A stretch of 64,000 nt of DNA from Ornithinibacillus massiliensis (GTDB taxonomy: Bacteria > Bacillota > Bacilli > Bacillales > Amphibacillaceae). Positions within the stretch are counted from its first letter, which is position 1; each line of letters begins with the position of its first letter. Shown here in pieces: positions 43,258 through 52,993 of this stretch. Where the stretch lies: NCBI RefSeq assembly GCF_018310345.1, contig NZ_JAGXBY010000005.1, positions 235,075-299,074 on the forward strand, written 5' to 3'. A program made the translations under genes and the position numbers. The notes under the pieces were generated by a model. The model searched no databases. It saw nothing but the letters and a program-made list of their open reading frames with translations, and had not been told where the DNA came from.

Positions 43258-44166
43258 TTATTGAACTTTTTTATGAATGGTAACACTTGATTTTCTATTA
43301 GTACTCAGGATGAATAAGAATAATCCGAAGATGACAATCGTTCCACCGAGCCATTGTGACCAGGTAATTTTTTCCCCTAAAATAAAATAGGCTAAGACAG
43401 ATGCTCCAATTGGTTCAAACACAATTGCCATGCTAATGGTAGAAGTACTTAACCATTTTAATGCCCAATTAAATAGTGTATGTCCAAAGAAGGTTGGAAA
43501 AATGGCTAATGCTAAGAAAATTAGCCAATAATTAGTTGAATATCCGGTGAATGGATTTTGCAACAGAACATTATAGATAATTAATGTAATGGAGCTAACA
43601 CTATAGACAACAAACGTATAGGTCATTAAGGATAATCTTCTTCTGGCATTTTGCCCTAATAGGAAATAGGCCGTAATCGCAATTGCGCCAATGAAGGCCA
43701 AAATATCCCCGAATAACGCCATTCCACTAATCTGGAAGTCTCCCCAGCTTATAATGACACTACCGAGAAGGGCGATAATCATACTAATAATTGCCCCTGA
43801 TGTGAAACGTTCTTTAAAGAACAGATATGTTCCTAGAAAAGCGAATATCGGTTGAAGTGTTACAAGTACTACGGAGCTTGCAACCGATGTATAATTTAAA
43901 GATTCAAACCAGAGAATAAAATGAAATGCTAAGAAGATCCCAGCAAGGGTAGATAATAGCCAATCTTTTCTCGTAATTAACTTAAATTCATGGCGATACT
44001 TCAGGAACATAATCGGAGCCATTAGTATGACGGCGATTAATAAACGGTAATTGGCAATGATTGCTGCTGGAGCATTGCCGGCTAGTTTAACCAGTACTGC
44101 TGATGTGGAAACAGATAACACACCAATTACAACAGCTATGTATGGATTGAATGGAGGAACTCTCAT
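43258..44166 (-). CDS. EamA/DMT-family transporter
   Basis: A 302-residue membrane protein with ten predicted helices in two five-helix EamA repeats (about 8-140 and 155-295), the drug/metabolite transporter fold. GGAGGCAAG precedes the ATG. Substrate unknown; many members export amino acids or metabolites. Confidence 0.87.
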   Translation of the reverse strand: MRVPPFNPYIAVVIGVLSVSTSAVLVKLAGNAPAAIIANYRLLIAVILMAPIMFLKYRHEFKLITRKDWLLSTLAGIFLAFHFILWFESLNYTSVASSVVLVTLQPIFAFLGTYLFFKERFTSGAIISMIIALLGSVIISWGDFQISGMALFGDILAFIGAIAITAYFLLGQNARRRLSLMTYTFVVYSVSSITLIIYNVLLQNPFTGYSTNYWLIFLALAIFPTFFGHTLFNWALKWLSTSTISMAIVFEPIGASVLAYFILGEKITWSQWLGGTIVIFGLFLFILSTNRKSSVTIHKKVQ

Positions 44167-44608
44167 TCTCTTGCCTCCTAAAGAATTAATTCTGTGATAT
44201 TTTACTTCAACTTAATTTCTTATTTTATCATGCCCCAATGGAAAAATCATTTGCAACTAGCTCTTACCATTATTCGTATGTTATCATAGACTAACGGTTA
44301 ATTTGCCACGGTGCTTATTGCCTGATTATAAATCAGGCGTCAAGAGACTCCTTAAGAACTAGGAGAGTACGTTATAAGATGAAAATCATAGGGCTTTTCC
44401 TTTCAGGCTTAAGCCTTTTCCACTTTCTGTGAATTGAAGCATATTCAAATTGCATTATCTTGAGGACGAGTTCGTATCTTTGGAAACAGGTAAGATTTCG
44501 GATAAATGGATAAGATAAGATAAATGGGTGATGTAATTCTCGGTACAAGCATCACGGCAAGTCAAACGCTAAAAAATATAATATTTGTACAAAGGAGAAT
44601 TAGTAAGC
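44167..44608. other. Long cshA leader and intergenic region
   Basis: About 440 bp without a well supported gene. It holds a hairpin GCCTGATT-ATA-AATCAGGC (44320-44338), a GGCTTAAGCC palindrome near 44410, and GATAAATGG repeated at 44501 and 44519. A 17-codon hydrophobic mini-frame at 44379-44432 (ATG to TGA) has AGGAG 12 nt upstream and might be a leader peptide, but the support is weak. A long structured leader fits a cold-inducible RNA helicase gene. Confidence 0.45.
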
Positions 44609-46078
44609 GTGACAACATTTAATGAATTAGGAATTTCAAATCCGGTTATGAAGTCATTAGAAAAAATGGGGTTTGAAGAAGCAACACCAATACAAGCACA
44701 AACTATTCCTCTTGCAATAGAGGGTCATGATGTCATTGGGCAAGCACAAACAGGTACAGGTAAAACTGCTGCTTTTGGAATCCCAATGCTTGAAAAAATC
44801 GATACAGCAGAAAGAAAGGTGCAAGGACTAGTTGTAGCTCCTACTAGAGAGTTAGCTATCCAAGTTGCTGAAGAATTAAACCGTCTAGGTAGATTTAAAG
44901 GAGTTCGTGTTCTTCCAGTGTATGGCGGTGCACCTATGGACAGACAAATCCGTTCGTTAAAAGACGGTCCTCAAATTGTCGTAGCAACCCCTGGAAGATT
45001 ATTGGATCACTTCAGAAGAAGAACAATTCGTGCTAATACGGTACACACGGTTGTTTTAGATGAAGCGGATGAAATGTTAAACATGGGATTCATTGATGAC
45101 ATTCGTGAAATTCTAAAACAAGTACCTAGTGAGCGACAAACGCTATTATTTTCAGCGACTATGCCAAAAGAAATTCGCGATATCGCAACGAACTTAATGA
45201 ATACGCCAAAAGAGGTTAAGGTTAAAGCAAAGGAAATGACAGTAGAAAATATCGTCCAACACTTTGTGGAAATACCAGAAAAATACAAGTTTGATACGTT
45301 AACCAATCTTTTGGATATGCAAAATCCTGAATTGGCAATTGTATTTAGTAGAACGAAAAAACGTGTTGATGAAATCACAGAAGGCTTGCAGGCTAGAGGA
45401 TTTAGATCAGAAGGAATACATGGTGATTTAACACAAGGAAAGCGTATGTCTGTGTTAAATAAATTTAAAAATGGACGAGTAGATGTGTTAGTAGCTACTG
45501 ATGTGGCGGCACGTGGACTTGATATTTCAGGTGTTACCCATGTATATAACTTTGATATCCCTCAGGACCCGGAGAGCTATGTACACCGAATCGGTCGTAC
45601 TGGACGTGCAGGACGTACTGGAGAAGCAATTTCATTTATTACACCAAGGGAAATGGCTCACCTTCGATTAATTGAGAAGGTTACGAAAAGTAAAATGAAA
45701 CGAATGGTTCCTCCAACTAATAAGGAAGCACGTATTGGTCAACAACAATTAACAGTTGAAAAAATCTTAAAAACCATCGAAAAGAACGAACTTGATGCAT
45801 ATCATCAAACAGCAAATGAATTACTAGAAGAACATGATTCTGTAACCATCGTTGCTGCTGCATTGAAAATGCTAACGAAGGAAAGAAGAGATGTTCCAGT
45901 ACAAATTTCTGGAGTTGCACCTATCAGTGTTAAAAAAGCTCAGCAAGAAAAAGGTCGTTCTAACAACAAACGTTATTACGGGAAACGCAATCAAGGCGGT
46001 GGAAAAAACCAAGGTGGTAGAAGCCAGGGTGGACGAAACCGCAAAGGGAATTTTCAAAAAAGAAGAAACCGTGACTAA
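44609..46078 (+). CDS. cshA: DEAD-box RNA helicase CshA
   Basis: About 489 residues with Q motif, AQTGTGKT (Walker A), PTRELA, DEAD in [13 protein letters not shown], and HRIGRTGR of the helicase core (1-360), then a basic Gly/Arg/Asn-rich C-terminal tail ([18 protein letters not shown]) that binds RNA. It unwinds structured RNA, joins the RNA degradosome and supports cold growth and ribosome assembly. GTG start 11 nt after AAAGGAG; the longer frame from a TTG would include that site. Upstream of ydbS-ydbT as in B. subtilis. Confidence 0.95.
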   Translation: MTTFNELGISNPVMKSLEKMGFEEATPIQAQTIPLAIEGHDVIGQAQTGTGKTAAFGIPMLEKIDTAERKVQGLVVAPTRELAIQVAEELNRLGRFKGVRVLPVYGGAPMDRQIRSLKDGPQIVVATPGRLLDHFRRRTIRANTVHTVVLDEADEMLNMGFIDDIREILKQVPSERQTLLFSATMPKEIRDIATNLMNTPKEVKVKAKEMTVENIVQHFVEIPEKYKFDTLTNLLDMQNPELAIVFSRTKKRVDEITEGLQARGFRSEGIHGDLTQGKRMSVLNKFKNGRVDVLVATDVAARGLDISGVTHVYNFDIPQDPESYVHRIGRTGRAGRTGEAISFITPREMAHLRLIEKVTKSKMKRMVPPTNKEARIGQQQLTVEKILKTIEKNELDAYHQTANELLEEHDSVTIVAAALKMLTKERRDVPVQISGVAPISVKKAQQEKGRSNNKRYYGKRNQGGGKNQGGRSQGGRNRKGNFQKRRNRD

Positions 46079-46085
46079 TCAACTA

Positions 46086-46119
46086 GAAAAAAGCTCCTTG
46101 TAAAATAGGGGCTTTTTTT
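46086..46119 (+). terminator. Terminator of cshA
   Basis: AAAAAAGCTCC pairs with GGGGCTTTTTT through one G-U pair, with a T run. The ydbS gene begins 27 bp later. Confidence 0.75.
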
Positions 46120-46145
46120 ATCATTAATTAGGGGGAAGAGATTAT

Positions 46146-46625
46146 ATGAGAAAGCCACCGGTTCATAGGATTTCACGAGATGCGATAAAAGTATGGCAAA
46201 TTACAGCTATCCTATACGAATTAATAGTTTGGCTACTTGCAATTGTAGGTTTAGTATTACACTTCATAAATGATTTTCCAATTTGGATTGTCCTAGCTGC
46301 ATTTGGAATTAGTATTTTAAGTACTATAATCACCGTTTTCCTAATCCCAAACTTGCGATGGAAAAGATGGCGTTATGAAGTATTTGAACAGGAAATCTAT
46401 ATTCAGCATGGGATATTAATTGTTTCCAGAACGCTTATTCCAATGATTCGTGTCCAACATGTCGAGACGAAGCAAGGGCCGATTCTGAAACACTTTAATC
46501 TAGCTAGTGTATCTATTTCAACGGCGGCAACTACACATGAAATACCGGCATTATCAAATGAAATTGCTTCAGATTTGCGAGATAAAATTTCCTCACTAGC
46601 AAAGGTGGATGAGGATGATGTCTGA
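46146..46625 (+). CDS. ydbS: PH-domain membrane protein YdbS
   Basis: A 159-residue protein with two membrane helices (about 20-62) and a C-terminal bPH2 (DUF304) domain (RWRYEVFEQEIYIQHGIL...RVQHVETKQGPILKHFNLASVSI). The YdbS-YdbT pair follows cshA in B. subtilis as well. It overlaps ydbT by about 11 bp, so the two are translationally coupled. Role: membrane protein linked to resistance to some antimicrobial peptides by other work; not shown by this sequence. Confidence 0.87.
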   Translation: MRKPPVHRISRDAIKVWQITAILYELIVWLLAIVGLVLHFINDFPIWIVLAAFGISILSTIITVFLIPNLRWKRWRYEVFEQEIYIQHGILIVSRTLIPMIRVQHVETKQGPILKHFNLASVSISTAATTHEIPALSNEIASDLRDKISSLAKVDEDDV

Positions 46626-48045
46626 GCAAAAACGATTACACCCTGCTACTATTATTTTTAATTTGATAAATAGTGTGAAGGATATGTTTTTCTTATTTGT
46701 CATTGCTTTTGTTACGTTAGTAAATATCGATATTTTATATGCTATTTTAGCTGTCGTAGCGCTAATCGTACTATTAATCTTCGCAAGCTACATATCCTGG
46801 AAACGATTTACATACCGTGTGGAAGGTGATGAATTAAAACTGGAATACGGTGTGATTATACGGAAGAAGCGTTATATATCTAAAAATAGAATTCAATCGA
46901 TCGATCTAACGCAAAACATCTTACATAGAATATTTAAATTAGTAAAAGTGGAGATAGAAACAGCTGGTACTGGTAAAGAGGCAGAAGCATCACTTAATAC
47001 CGTCACGTTTGTCGAAGGGGAGGAATTACGGTCGGAGTTAAAATCCACTATTACGGAAAAGGAACCGGCTGAAGAACTGGAGGAAGAAAAACAACCCCCA
47101 ACCGTAACGATTACTAGAAAACGCCTTATTCTTGCTGGGGCTACTTCAGGTAGTATAGGGGTGTTATTGGCCGTTGCGGGGGCTGCGTTTTCCGAAATGG
47201 GACGGTTTATACCTACTAATTTCTACGATAGTGCATATACGTGGCTTGTTGGATTGGGAATGTTGATAATGGCTCTCATGGCTTTAGGGGGGATTCTTTC
47301 TCTATGGTTATTAGGAATTGCGGGAGTAATGCTGAAATATTGGAATTTCACCATAGCTAAAGTGGACGAAGATATTGTCATAACATGTGGACTACTAGAG
47401 AAAAAATTAATTACAATTCCACTAAAACGAATTCAAGCGGTCGGTTATGTGGAAAATCTAATTAGACAACCATTCGGGTATGTGACGGTAATAGCAGAAA
47501 TTGCAGGTGGATCGAATGAAAAAGGGGAAGATTTTTCTACGGTACTATTTCCTATTATGAAGAAAAAAGAGGTGAATGAGTTCCTGACTAAATTGTTACC
47601 TGAATATAGACCCGACGATGCAGAGCTAATCCAATTGCCGAAGCGCTCACTTAAATATTATCTCGTAAGGGCAGCAATCATACCGCTATTGGTATTAGGC
47701 GTTGTTCTGTATATGTTTCCACAGTTTGCATGGATTCCGAGTGTTGTGTTTGTACTAAGTGTGTTTTTAGGGATTCTTCAGTATAAGGACTCGGCATATC
47801 AAATAACAGGGAATAAACTTCTAATTCGCTATCGTAATTTTAATAAAGTTACCATGATGCTGTATCATAAACGGATTCAAGCATTTAATAAAAAACAACA
47901 TATCCTTCATAAGCGAGAAAATTTAGCAACGATACAGTTGTCTATCGTAGGGAAGATGGGGCAAGGAAAACATTATCATGTAAAAGAATTGGATTTAAAG
48001 GATGCTGATACCTTAGCGGATTGGTATTCTTATCGAGGGGGCTAA
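46615..48045 (+). CDS. ydbT: PH-domain membrane protein YdbT
   Basis: About 476 residues with three bPH2 domains, each preceded by a helix pair (about 20-60, 175-245 and 365-405). The recurring signature is RYRVEGDELKLEYGVIIRKKR-like followed by RIQSIDL or RIQAVGY. Several starts are possible (46609, 46615, 46618); AAAGGTGG best fits 46615-46618. It forms a probable complex with YdbS. Its stop codon lies in a 13-bp hairpin. Confidence 0.87.
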   Translation: MMSEQKRLHPATIIFNLINSVKDMFFLFVIAFVTLVNIDILYAILAVVALIVLLIFASYISWKRFTYRVEGDELKLEYGVIIRKKRYISKNRIQSIDLTQNILHRIFKLVKVEIETAGTGKEAEASLNTVTFVEGEELRSELKSTITEKEPAEELEEEKQPPTVTITRKRLILAGATSGSIGVLLAVAGAAFSEMGRFIPTNFYDSAYTWLVGLGMLIMALMALGGILSLWLLGIAGVMLKYWNFTIAKVDEDIVITCGLLEKKLITIPLKRIQAVGYVENLIRQPFGYVTVIAEIAGGSNEKGEDFSTVLFPIMKKKEVNEFLTKLLPEYRPDDAELIQLPKRSLKYYLVRAAIIPLLVLGVVLYMFPQFAWIPSVVFVLSVFLGILQYKDSAYQITGNKLLIRYRNFNKVTMMLYHKRIQAFNKKQHILHKRENLATIQLSIVGKMGQGKHYHVKELDLKDADTLADWYSYRGG

Positions 48046-48059
48046 CCCCCCTCGATAAG
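48029..48059. terminator. Hairpin spanning the ydbT stop
   Basis: CTTATCGAGGGGG (48029-48041) and CCCCCTCGATAAG (48047-48059), a perfect GC-rich 13-bp stem with loop CTAAC. It lies between convergent ydbT and the rhomboid gene. Confidence 0.82.
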
Positions 48060-48821
48060 TTAAAACACATTATATAAAACCCCAATGACTACTAAGATAA
48101 TAATAATAGTCCATAGGAAATTTTGTTTTGTTTTTCTAGAAAACCTTTTTTTCTTCCATCGGTTCGGATCAAAGCGAATCTCTCCATCATCGTCATAACT
48201 TTTTCTGTATTGCGGCGGATAATACGGACGTGCTCCATTAAGGACTAGAGGGGCGATAAGAAATCCCACCACAAATCCAAGGATATGGGCATAGATGTTA
48301 ATATTCGGACGTAGGAAAGTCATGATGATACCAATAATGAAAATGACCATTACAATTTGGGAGCTTTGGGAATCAATCAGATTTTTACGGAATGCCACCA
48401 TAAATACATAGACACCGAATAGCCCAAAAATCGCACCAGAAGCCCCTACGTGAGAATACAGAATCGAAGGGTGGATAATGAAGGTGGCAATGTTTGCAAG
48501 CACACCAGCACCGATATATACGAATAAGAATTTTGCTTTACCTAACATTTCCTCTAGTGCAGGTCCAAACAATACTAGAGAAAATGAATTAAATAGCATA
48601 TGTGTAAGTCCACCGTGTAAAAAAATTGGTGTTATAAATCGCCAATATTCCCCATTTTGTAACCCCCAATGACTCCCAACTCCTAAATGGTATAATTGAT
48701 TGAATAACCCAATCGGTATGATGTCTAGAAGCCATGTAAGTATATGGATGATAATAATCGTCGACACTACCGGATAGTATCGAATAAACTCTTTAATACT
48801 TCTCTCATTTCGAATAAACAT
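48060..48821 (-). CDS. ydcA: Rhomboid family intramembrane serine protease (YdcA-like)
   Basis: A 253-residue membrane protein of about six helices. It contains the rhomboid catalytic Ser in GASGAIFGLFGVY and the catalytic His in AHILGFVVGF, plus the HGGLTHMLFN motif. A basic, KKKR-rich C-terminal region follows, then a final helix. It cleaves transmembrane proteins in the bilayer; substrates unknown. Gene order next to ydbT and acpS matches B. subtilis ydcA. GAGGGG precedes the ATG. Confidence 0.88.
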   Translation of the reverse strand: MFIRNERSIKEFIRYYPVVSTIIIIHILTWLLDIIPIGLFNQLYHLGVGSHWGLQNGEYWRFITPIFLHGGLTHMLFNSFSLVLFGPALEEMLGKAKFLFVYIGAGVLANIATFIIHPSILYSHVGASGAIFGLFGVYVFMVAFRKNLIDSQSSQIVMVIFIIGIIMTFLRPNINIYAHILGFVVGFLIAPLVLNGARPYYPPQYRKSYDDDGEIRFDPNRWKKKRFSRKTKQNFLWTIIIILVVIGVLYNVF

Positions 48822-48970
48822 TATTTCCCCTCTTTCATATCGGGTTTTAACTAAAGTATTTTTAAAGCTTGCTCGGGTATTATATTATTATGTACATTAT
48901 TAGATTACTATAATACTATTTTTACATAAACAACAGCGTATGGCATCTTTCATGTTAGGAGAATGTTAAA

Positions 48971-49324
48971 ATGATTAAAGGAATCGGAATAGATATTATT
49001 GAACTTGATAGAATAAGCAACCTAATGAATAATAATCGCTTTATAGAACGAATCTTAACCGTTAAAGAAAAACAAACATTTGCTTTACTCCAAAGTGAAA
49101 GCAGAAAAGTAGAATTTATTGCAGGGCGATTTGCTGCCAAAGAGGCTTTTTCAAAGGCAATGGGAACAGGTATAGGCGAGTTAAGTTTCCAAGATATCGA
49201 GGTTTTGAATGATGAAAAAGGCGCGCCCTGTATAACGTATTTTAAAGAAGAGCATATGAATATTTTTATCTCCATTACTCATAGTAGAGAATATGCTGTT
49301 GCTCAAGTGGTGATTGAAGTCTAA
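48971..49324 (+). CDS. acpS: Holo-[acyl-carrier-protein] synthase AcpS
   Basis: A 117-residue phosphopantetheinyl transferase. The Mg-binding GIGIDIIEL (Asp8) and RFAAKEAFSKAMG motifs are intact, and the length is normal. It transfers 4'-phosphopantetheine from CoA to acyl carrier protein for fatty acid synthesis. AGGAG is 9 nt before the ATG. Confidence 0.95.
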   Translation: MIKGIGIDIIELDRISNLMNNNRFIERILTVKEKQTFALLQSESRKVEFIAGRFAAKEAFSKAMGTGIGELSFQDIEVLNDEKGAPCITYFKEEHMNIFISITHSREYAVAQVVIEV

Positions 49325-49358
49325 AGTTCCTTGTTAATCGATTATCATCTGCATAATT

Positions 49359-49538
49359 ATGGAGGTTGTCTCATATATTTTATTGCGGGCAGGAGGGAAC
49401 AAGCTATAACATTGTTCACCGCAAAAGAAGCAACGATATGACCAAGCACCAATAGAACAAGCTGGCCCAAGTAACAAGATGTATTGGGAGATTATGTATG
49501 CAAAACTAACGGAAAAGAAAGAGAGGGTGGTTGGATAG
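49359..49538 (+). pseudogene. Possible decayed small gene between acpS and ydcC
   Basis: From ATG 49359 a 59-codon frame is broken once by TAA at 49407-49409 and ends with TAG at 49536. The second part (49410-49535) reads as ordinary protein (QAPIEQAGPSNKMYWEIM). There is no ribosome binding site. The rest of 49325-49668 holds nothing I recognise. The call is weak; it may be chance. Confidence 0.25.
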
Positions 49539-49668
49539 GATGATCGTATTGTCTTCATAATGGGTGTGTATGGTCTGTCGTATATTCTTTCGGTGTAATC
49601 AGTTCCCTTTGTATAAATCGTAAAACCTAAAGAGTAGGTTTGTAATTTTAGACAAGGGAGTTATGTCC

Positions 49669-50691
49669 ATGATAAAAAAATCTCGTTTATGGATGATAGT
49701 TGTATTCGGTATTGTATTAGTTCTAGCTGCGTGTGGTGAACAGTCACAAGAAGATGTTGTTAAAAAGCTGGGCAGTAATGTTGCAGATTTAGCTGGATAC
49801 AAAGCAAATGTTGAAATGAAAATGAATACGGGACAAGAGGAACAGCTATTCAAAATCGATGTATGGCATAAGAAAGAAGACTTCTATCGTGTAGCATTGA
49901 GTAACAATCAACAGGATAAGGGTAGTCAAATTATTCTTAAGAACAAAGACGGTGTATTTGTTCTTACACCAGAGCTGAAGAAGAGTTTTAAATTTCAGTC
50001 GGATTGGCCAGATAACAGTAGTCAGCCATATTTATATCAGTCCTTAGTAGAGGACATTGCAAATGATGAAGAAGCAGAATTTACTTCTAATGAAAACCAC
50101 TATATCTTTAAGACAAAAACAAATTATCAAAGTAACAACAATTTACCATACCAAGAAATTTACTTTGATAAAGAAAACTATACGCCGGCGCTTGTGAAAG
50201 TATTAGATACGGATGGTAATGCTGTTGTGGAAGTGAAATTTAATAGTTTTGAATTAAACCCTAGTTTTAATGATAAAGATTTTGAAATTGAAGAAAATAT
50301 GGCAAGTGCAACCCCAGAGGATGTTCCGACATCTGGAGATGGTGTTATAGATGAATTAGAGGTTATGGTACCAATTCAAACAGTAGGAGCCGAGTTGGCT
50401 GAGCAAGTTGAAGTAGACCTGGAGAATGGAAAACGAATTATTTCAACCTTCACTGGAGAAAAGAATTTTACACTAGTACAAGAAAAGCGGAATGTAGTGG
50501 AGACATTACAGTCCCCGGTAGAAGTTGAAGGAGATATCGTCAACCTTGGATTCGGTGCTATTGGTGCATTATCGGAAAATGCAGTTGAATGGGACTATAA
50601 TGGATCGAATTTCTACTTAGCTAGTGATCAGCTAACAAGAGAAGAATTGGTAGAAGTAGCACAGTCCGTACAAGGACATAACGTAAAATAA
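49669..50691 (+). CDS. ydcC: LolA-like lipoprotein YdcC
   Basis: About 340 residues. Lipoprotein signal with VLAACGE, then a LolA/outer-membrane-lipoprotein-sorting-like beta fold (AGYKANVEMKMNTGQEEQLFKIDVWHKK...LLYRVAL pattern). It is anchored on the outer membrane surface; in B. subtilis YdcC sits at the same locus and is tied to sporulation or germination. The ATG at 49669 is 8 nt after GGGAG; the ATG at 49663 is too close. It ends with a strong terminator before alr. Confidence 0.85.
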   Translation: MIKKSRLWMIVVFGIVLVLAACGEQSQEDVVKKLGSNVADLAGYKANVEMKMNTGQEEQLFKIDVWHKKEDFYRVALSNNQQDKGSQIILKNKDGVFVLTPELKKSFKFQSDWPDNSSQPYLYQSLVEDIANDEEAEFTSNENHYIFKTKTNYQSNNNLPYQEIYFDKENYTPALVKVLDTDGNAVVEVKFNSFELNPSFNDKDFEIEENMASATPEDVPTSGDGVIDELEVMVPIQTVGAELAEQVEVDLENGKRIISTFTGEKNFTLVQEKRNVVETLQSPVEVEGDIVNLGFGAIGALSENAVEWDYNGSNFYLASDQLTREELVEVAQSVQGHNVK

Positions 50692-50703
50692 TCATAAACT
50701 TGG

Positions 50704-50735
50704 GCAGGCTCATAGATAAGAGTCTGCTTTTATTT
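50704..50735 (+). terminator. Terminator of ydcC
   Basis: GCAGGCTC (50704-50711) pairs with GAGTCTGC (50720-50727) through one G-U pair, followed by TTTTATTTT. Confidence 0.8.
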
Positions 50736-50858
50736 TATAATAAGTAATAATAATAGTAAACATAGCCAATTTCATGCATAGGAAGAATGGCGTTGTCTAA
50801 AAAATATCATCGTCTTTTTCTTGAATGTAAAATGATTGAAAAGAAAGGGAGCATTATT

Positions 50859-51980
50859 GTGGTAGGAGAAATGTATCGCGATACATGGATTGAAATAAAT
50901 CTTCAAGCAATTAAGTATAATATCATGCAAATAAAGGAAAAACTACCGCAAGATAGTAATATTATTGCAGTTGTAAAAGCAAACGCATATGGGCATGGAA
51001 TAGTCCCAATAGCCCAAAAAGCAATTAAATCAGGAGCAAATGGATTAGCAGTAGCCTTATTAGAAGAAGCTATAACACTTAGAAAAGCCTCCATTACAGC
51101 GCCGATCCTAGTATTAGGAGGAGTTCCTGCGGTATACGCACCAATTGCAGCCAAAAATCATATCACCTTAACCGTCTTTCAAGAGGATTGGCTAAAAGAA
51201 GTAAACGAGTTAACCCTAGAGCAGCCTCTACATGTTCACCTAAAATTGGATACTGGAATGGGTAGGATTGGTGTACGGACAGAAGAAGAGTTAGTAGGTA
51301 TGTTACAAGAAATAGAGAAGAATCGTGATATAAACTTAACCGGAATATTTACTCATTTTGCTACTGCAGATGAAAGTGATTTGGCTTACTACCATGAGCA
51401 AACGAAGCGGATGGAGCAATTGCTAACGTTATTTAAACAATATTGGAAAGAATCCATTACGATTCATGTCGGCAATAGTGCTGCCTCCATACGCTTTCCG
51501 GAAATTATGCATAATTCCATTCGTTTTGGCATATCCATGTATGGGTTGTATCCTTCGAAGTATGTAAAAGAGGAAAATCATATTTCTTTAAAACCGGCAT
51601 TCTCCTTACATAGTAAACTGATTCACGTCAAATCAATAAAACCGGGTGAATCTGTTAGCTATGGTAGAACCTATGTTGCCGAGGAGGATGAATGGATTGG
51701 CACGATTCCAATAGGTTATGGTGATGGATGGAATAGGAAGCTACAAGGAATGAGCGTTTTAGTAAATGGAAAGCGAATGCCTATAGTTGGTCGAATATGC
51801 ATGGATCAAATGATGATACGACTGGATAAATCATATCCAATCGGAACAAAGGTTACCTTAATAGGGGAGCAAGGGAATGATTGTATCGAGATGGATGAGG
51901 TTGCAGCTTATTTGGATACAATAAGTTATGAGATACCTTGTATGATAAATGAAAGAGTACCAAGAATCTATATAGAATAA
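50859..51980 (+). CDS. alr: Alanine racemase
   Basis: About 373 residues of the PLP-dependent racemase that makes D-alanine for peptidoglycan. The PLP lysine is Lys40 in VVKANAYGHG and the catalytic tyrosine lies in the C-terminal barrel near VSYGRTYVAEEDE. The longest frame begins at 50787, but AAAGGGAG lies 7 nt before a GTG at 50859; the ATG at 50871 is also possible. It precedes the ndoAI-ndoA toxin-antitoxin pair, as in B. subtilis. Confidence 0.94.
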   Translation: MVGEMYRDTWIEINLQAIKYNIMQIKEKLPQDSNIIAVVKANAYGHGIVPIAQKAIKSGANGLAVALLEEAITLRKASITAPILVLGGVPAVYAPIAAKNHITLTVFQEDWLKEVNELTLEQPLHVHLKLDTGMGRIGVRTEEELVGMLQEIEKNRDINLTGIFTHFATADESDLAYYHEQTKRMEQLLTLFKQYWKESITIHVGNSAASIRFPEIMHNSIRFGISMYGLYPSKYVKEENHISLKPAFSLHSKLIHVKSIKPGESVSYGRTYVAEEDEWIGTIPIGYGDGWNRKLQGMSVLVNGKRMPIVGRICMDQMMIRLDKSYPIGTKVTLIGEQGNDCIEMDEVAAYLDTISYEIPCMINERVPRIYIE

Positions 51981-52155
51981 TGGAATGTAAAGTGCCTAGA
52001 AGTTAGATTCGTATTACCGGGCTTTTATACCCAATTTATTTCAATAAAATGCTGATAAGCCTTTGCAATTACAGCTAGACAATGATATTATTAAATTTGA
52101 TTAAATATAGAAAAATAGTAACGATCGTTCAGGAAGTTGGCGGAGGTGCTTGGTT

Positions 52156-52440
52156 TTGTCAGAAAGCTCACAGGAAATCATGGTACGGCTACCGAAAAAC
52201 CTACTAAATGAGGTGGATGGATTAGTGAAGAGAGAAAACAGAGATCTTAGTGATTTCATATGTCAGGCAACTAGAAATTATCTTGAAACTAAGAAAGAGG
52301 AATATATCCAAAACTTTTATAAATCCATGCAAAAAGGCTATCAAGAAATGGCAAGAATCAATCTCTCTATTGCTTCAGAAGCTTTTCAGGCTGAAGAGGA
52401 GGCTGAAATTACTTTAGAGCGCTCTGTGATCGGGGTGTAG
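52156..52440 (+). CDS. ndoAI: Antitoxin EndoAI (MazE family)
   Basis: About 94 residues with a ribbon-helix-helix N-terminus (MVRLPKNLLNEVDGLVKRENRDLSDFICQ) and a C-terminal toxin-binding tail (GYQEMARINLSIASEAFQAEEEAE) that matches B. subtilis EndoAI. TTG start, 7 nt after GGAGGTG; the TTG at 52150 is too close. It binds and neutralises the toxin encoded 3 bp later and represses its own operon. Confidence 0.93.
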   Translation: MSESSQEIMVRLPKNLLNEVDGLVKRENRDLSDFICQATRNYLETKKEEYIQNFYKSMQKGYQEMARINLSIASEAFQAEEEAEITLERSVIGV

Positions 52441-52443
52441 AAT

Positions 52444-52803
52444 TTGATTGTTCAAAGAGGCGAAGTGTATTTCGCTGACTTATCCCCTGTAGTTGGATCA
52501 GAACAAGGGGGCGTTCGTCCGGTACTAATCCTCCAAAATGATATTGGAAATCGATTCAGTCCAACTGTTATCGTTGCTGCAATCACTGCTCAAATCCAGA
52601 AAGCAAAACTACCCACCCATGTAGAAATTGATGCGAAACGATATGGATTTGATAGAGATTCTGTTATTCTTTTAGAGCAGATTCGAACGTTAGATAAGCA
52701 GCGACTAACAGATAAAATTACCAAACTCGACGAAGTTATGATGCAAAAAATCAATCATGCACTAGAAATAAGCCTTGGGCTTAAGGATATGTATGGTCAA
52801 TAG
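52444..52803 (+). CDS. ndoA: mRNA interferase EndoA (MazF family)
   Basis: A 119-residue endoribonuclease, nearly identical in pattern to B. subtilis Endo[37 protein letters not shown] and [11 protein letters not shown]. It cuts single-stranded RNA at UACAU in that organism. TTG start after GGGGTG. Downstream of the antitoxin and directly before a terminator and the sigma-B module. Confidence 0.95.
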   Translation: MIVQRGEVYFADLSPVVGSEQGGVRPVLILQNDIGNRFSPTVIVAAITAQIQKAKLPTHVEIDAKRYGFDRDSVILLEQIRTLDKQRLTDKITKLDEVMMQKINHALEISLGLKDMYGQ

Positions 52804-52840
52804 AACTCATAGTTTATATTAATAAACTTATGAGTTTTTT
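52804..52840 (+). terminator. Terminator of the ndo operon
   Basis: AACTCATA (52804-52811) pairs with TATGAGTT (52829-52836), with inner pairing GTTTAT/ATAAAC, then a T run. Confidence 0.85.
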
Positions 52841-52910
52841 TATGTCCAAATTATATCGAATACTTTTAAAATGATGATTCGTAAAATAACTCGCATATAT
52901 AGATAAACTT

Positions 52911-52938
52911 TTGTGAAAATGAATATAGTTGCTATAAT
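52911..52938 (+). promoter_or_regulatory. Sigma-A promoter of the rsb-sigB operon
   Basis: TTGTGA (52911-52916), a 16-bp spacer and TATAAT (52933-52938). The in-frame ATG at 52913 lies in the -35 box and cannot be used. Confidence 0.75.
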
Positions 52939-52993
52939 AAACATAACATGTGAAAATATTTATAATATTTTTGGTTTATCGGGGGTTGCTCGA

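Noticed and set aside
49334..49558. 74-codon minus-strand frame between acpS and ydcC
   Set aside because: No ribosome binding site and no similarity I recognise; it overlaps the possible plus-strand remnant.
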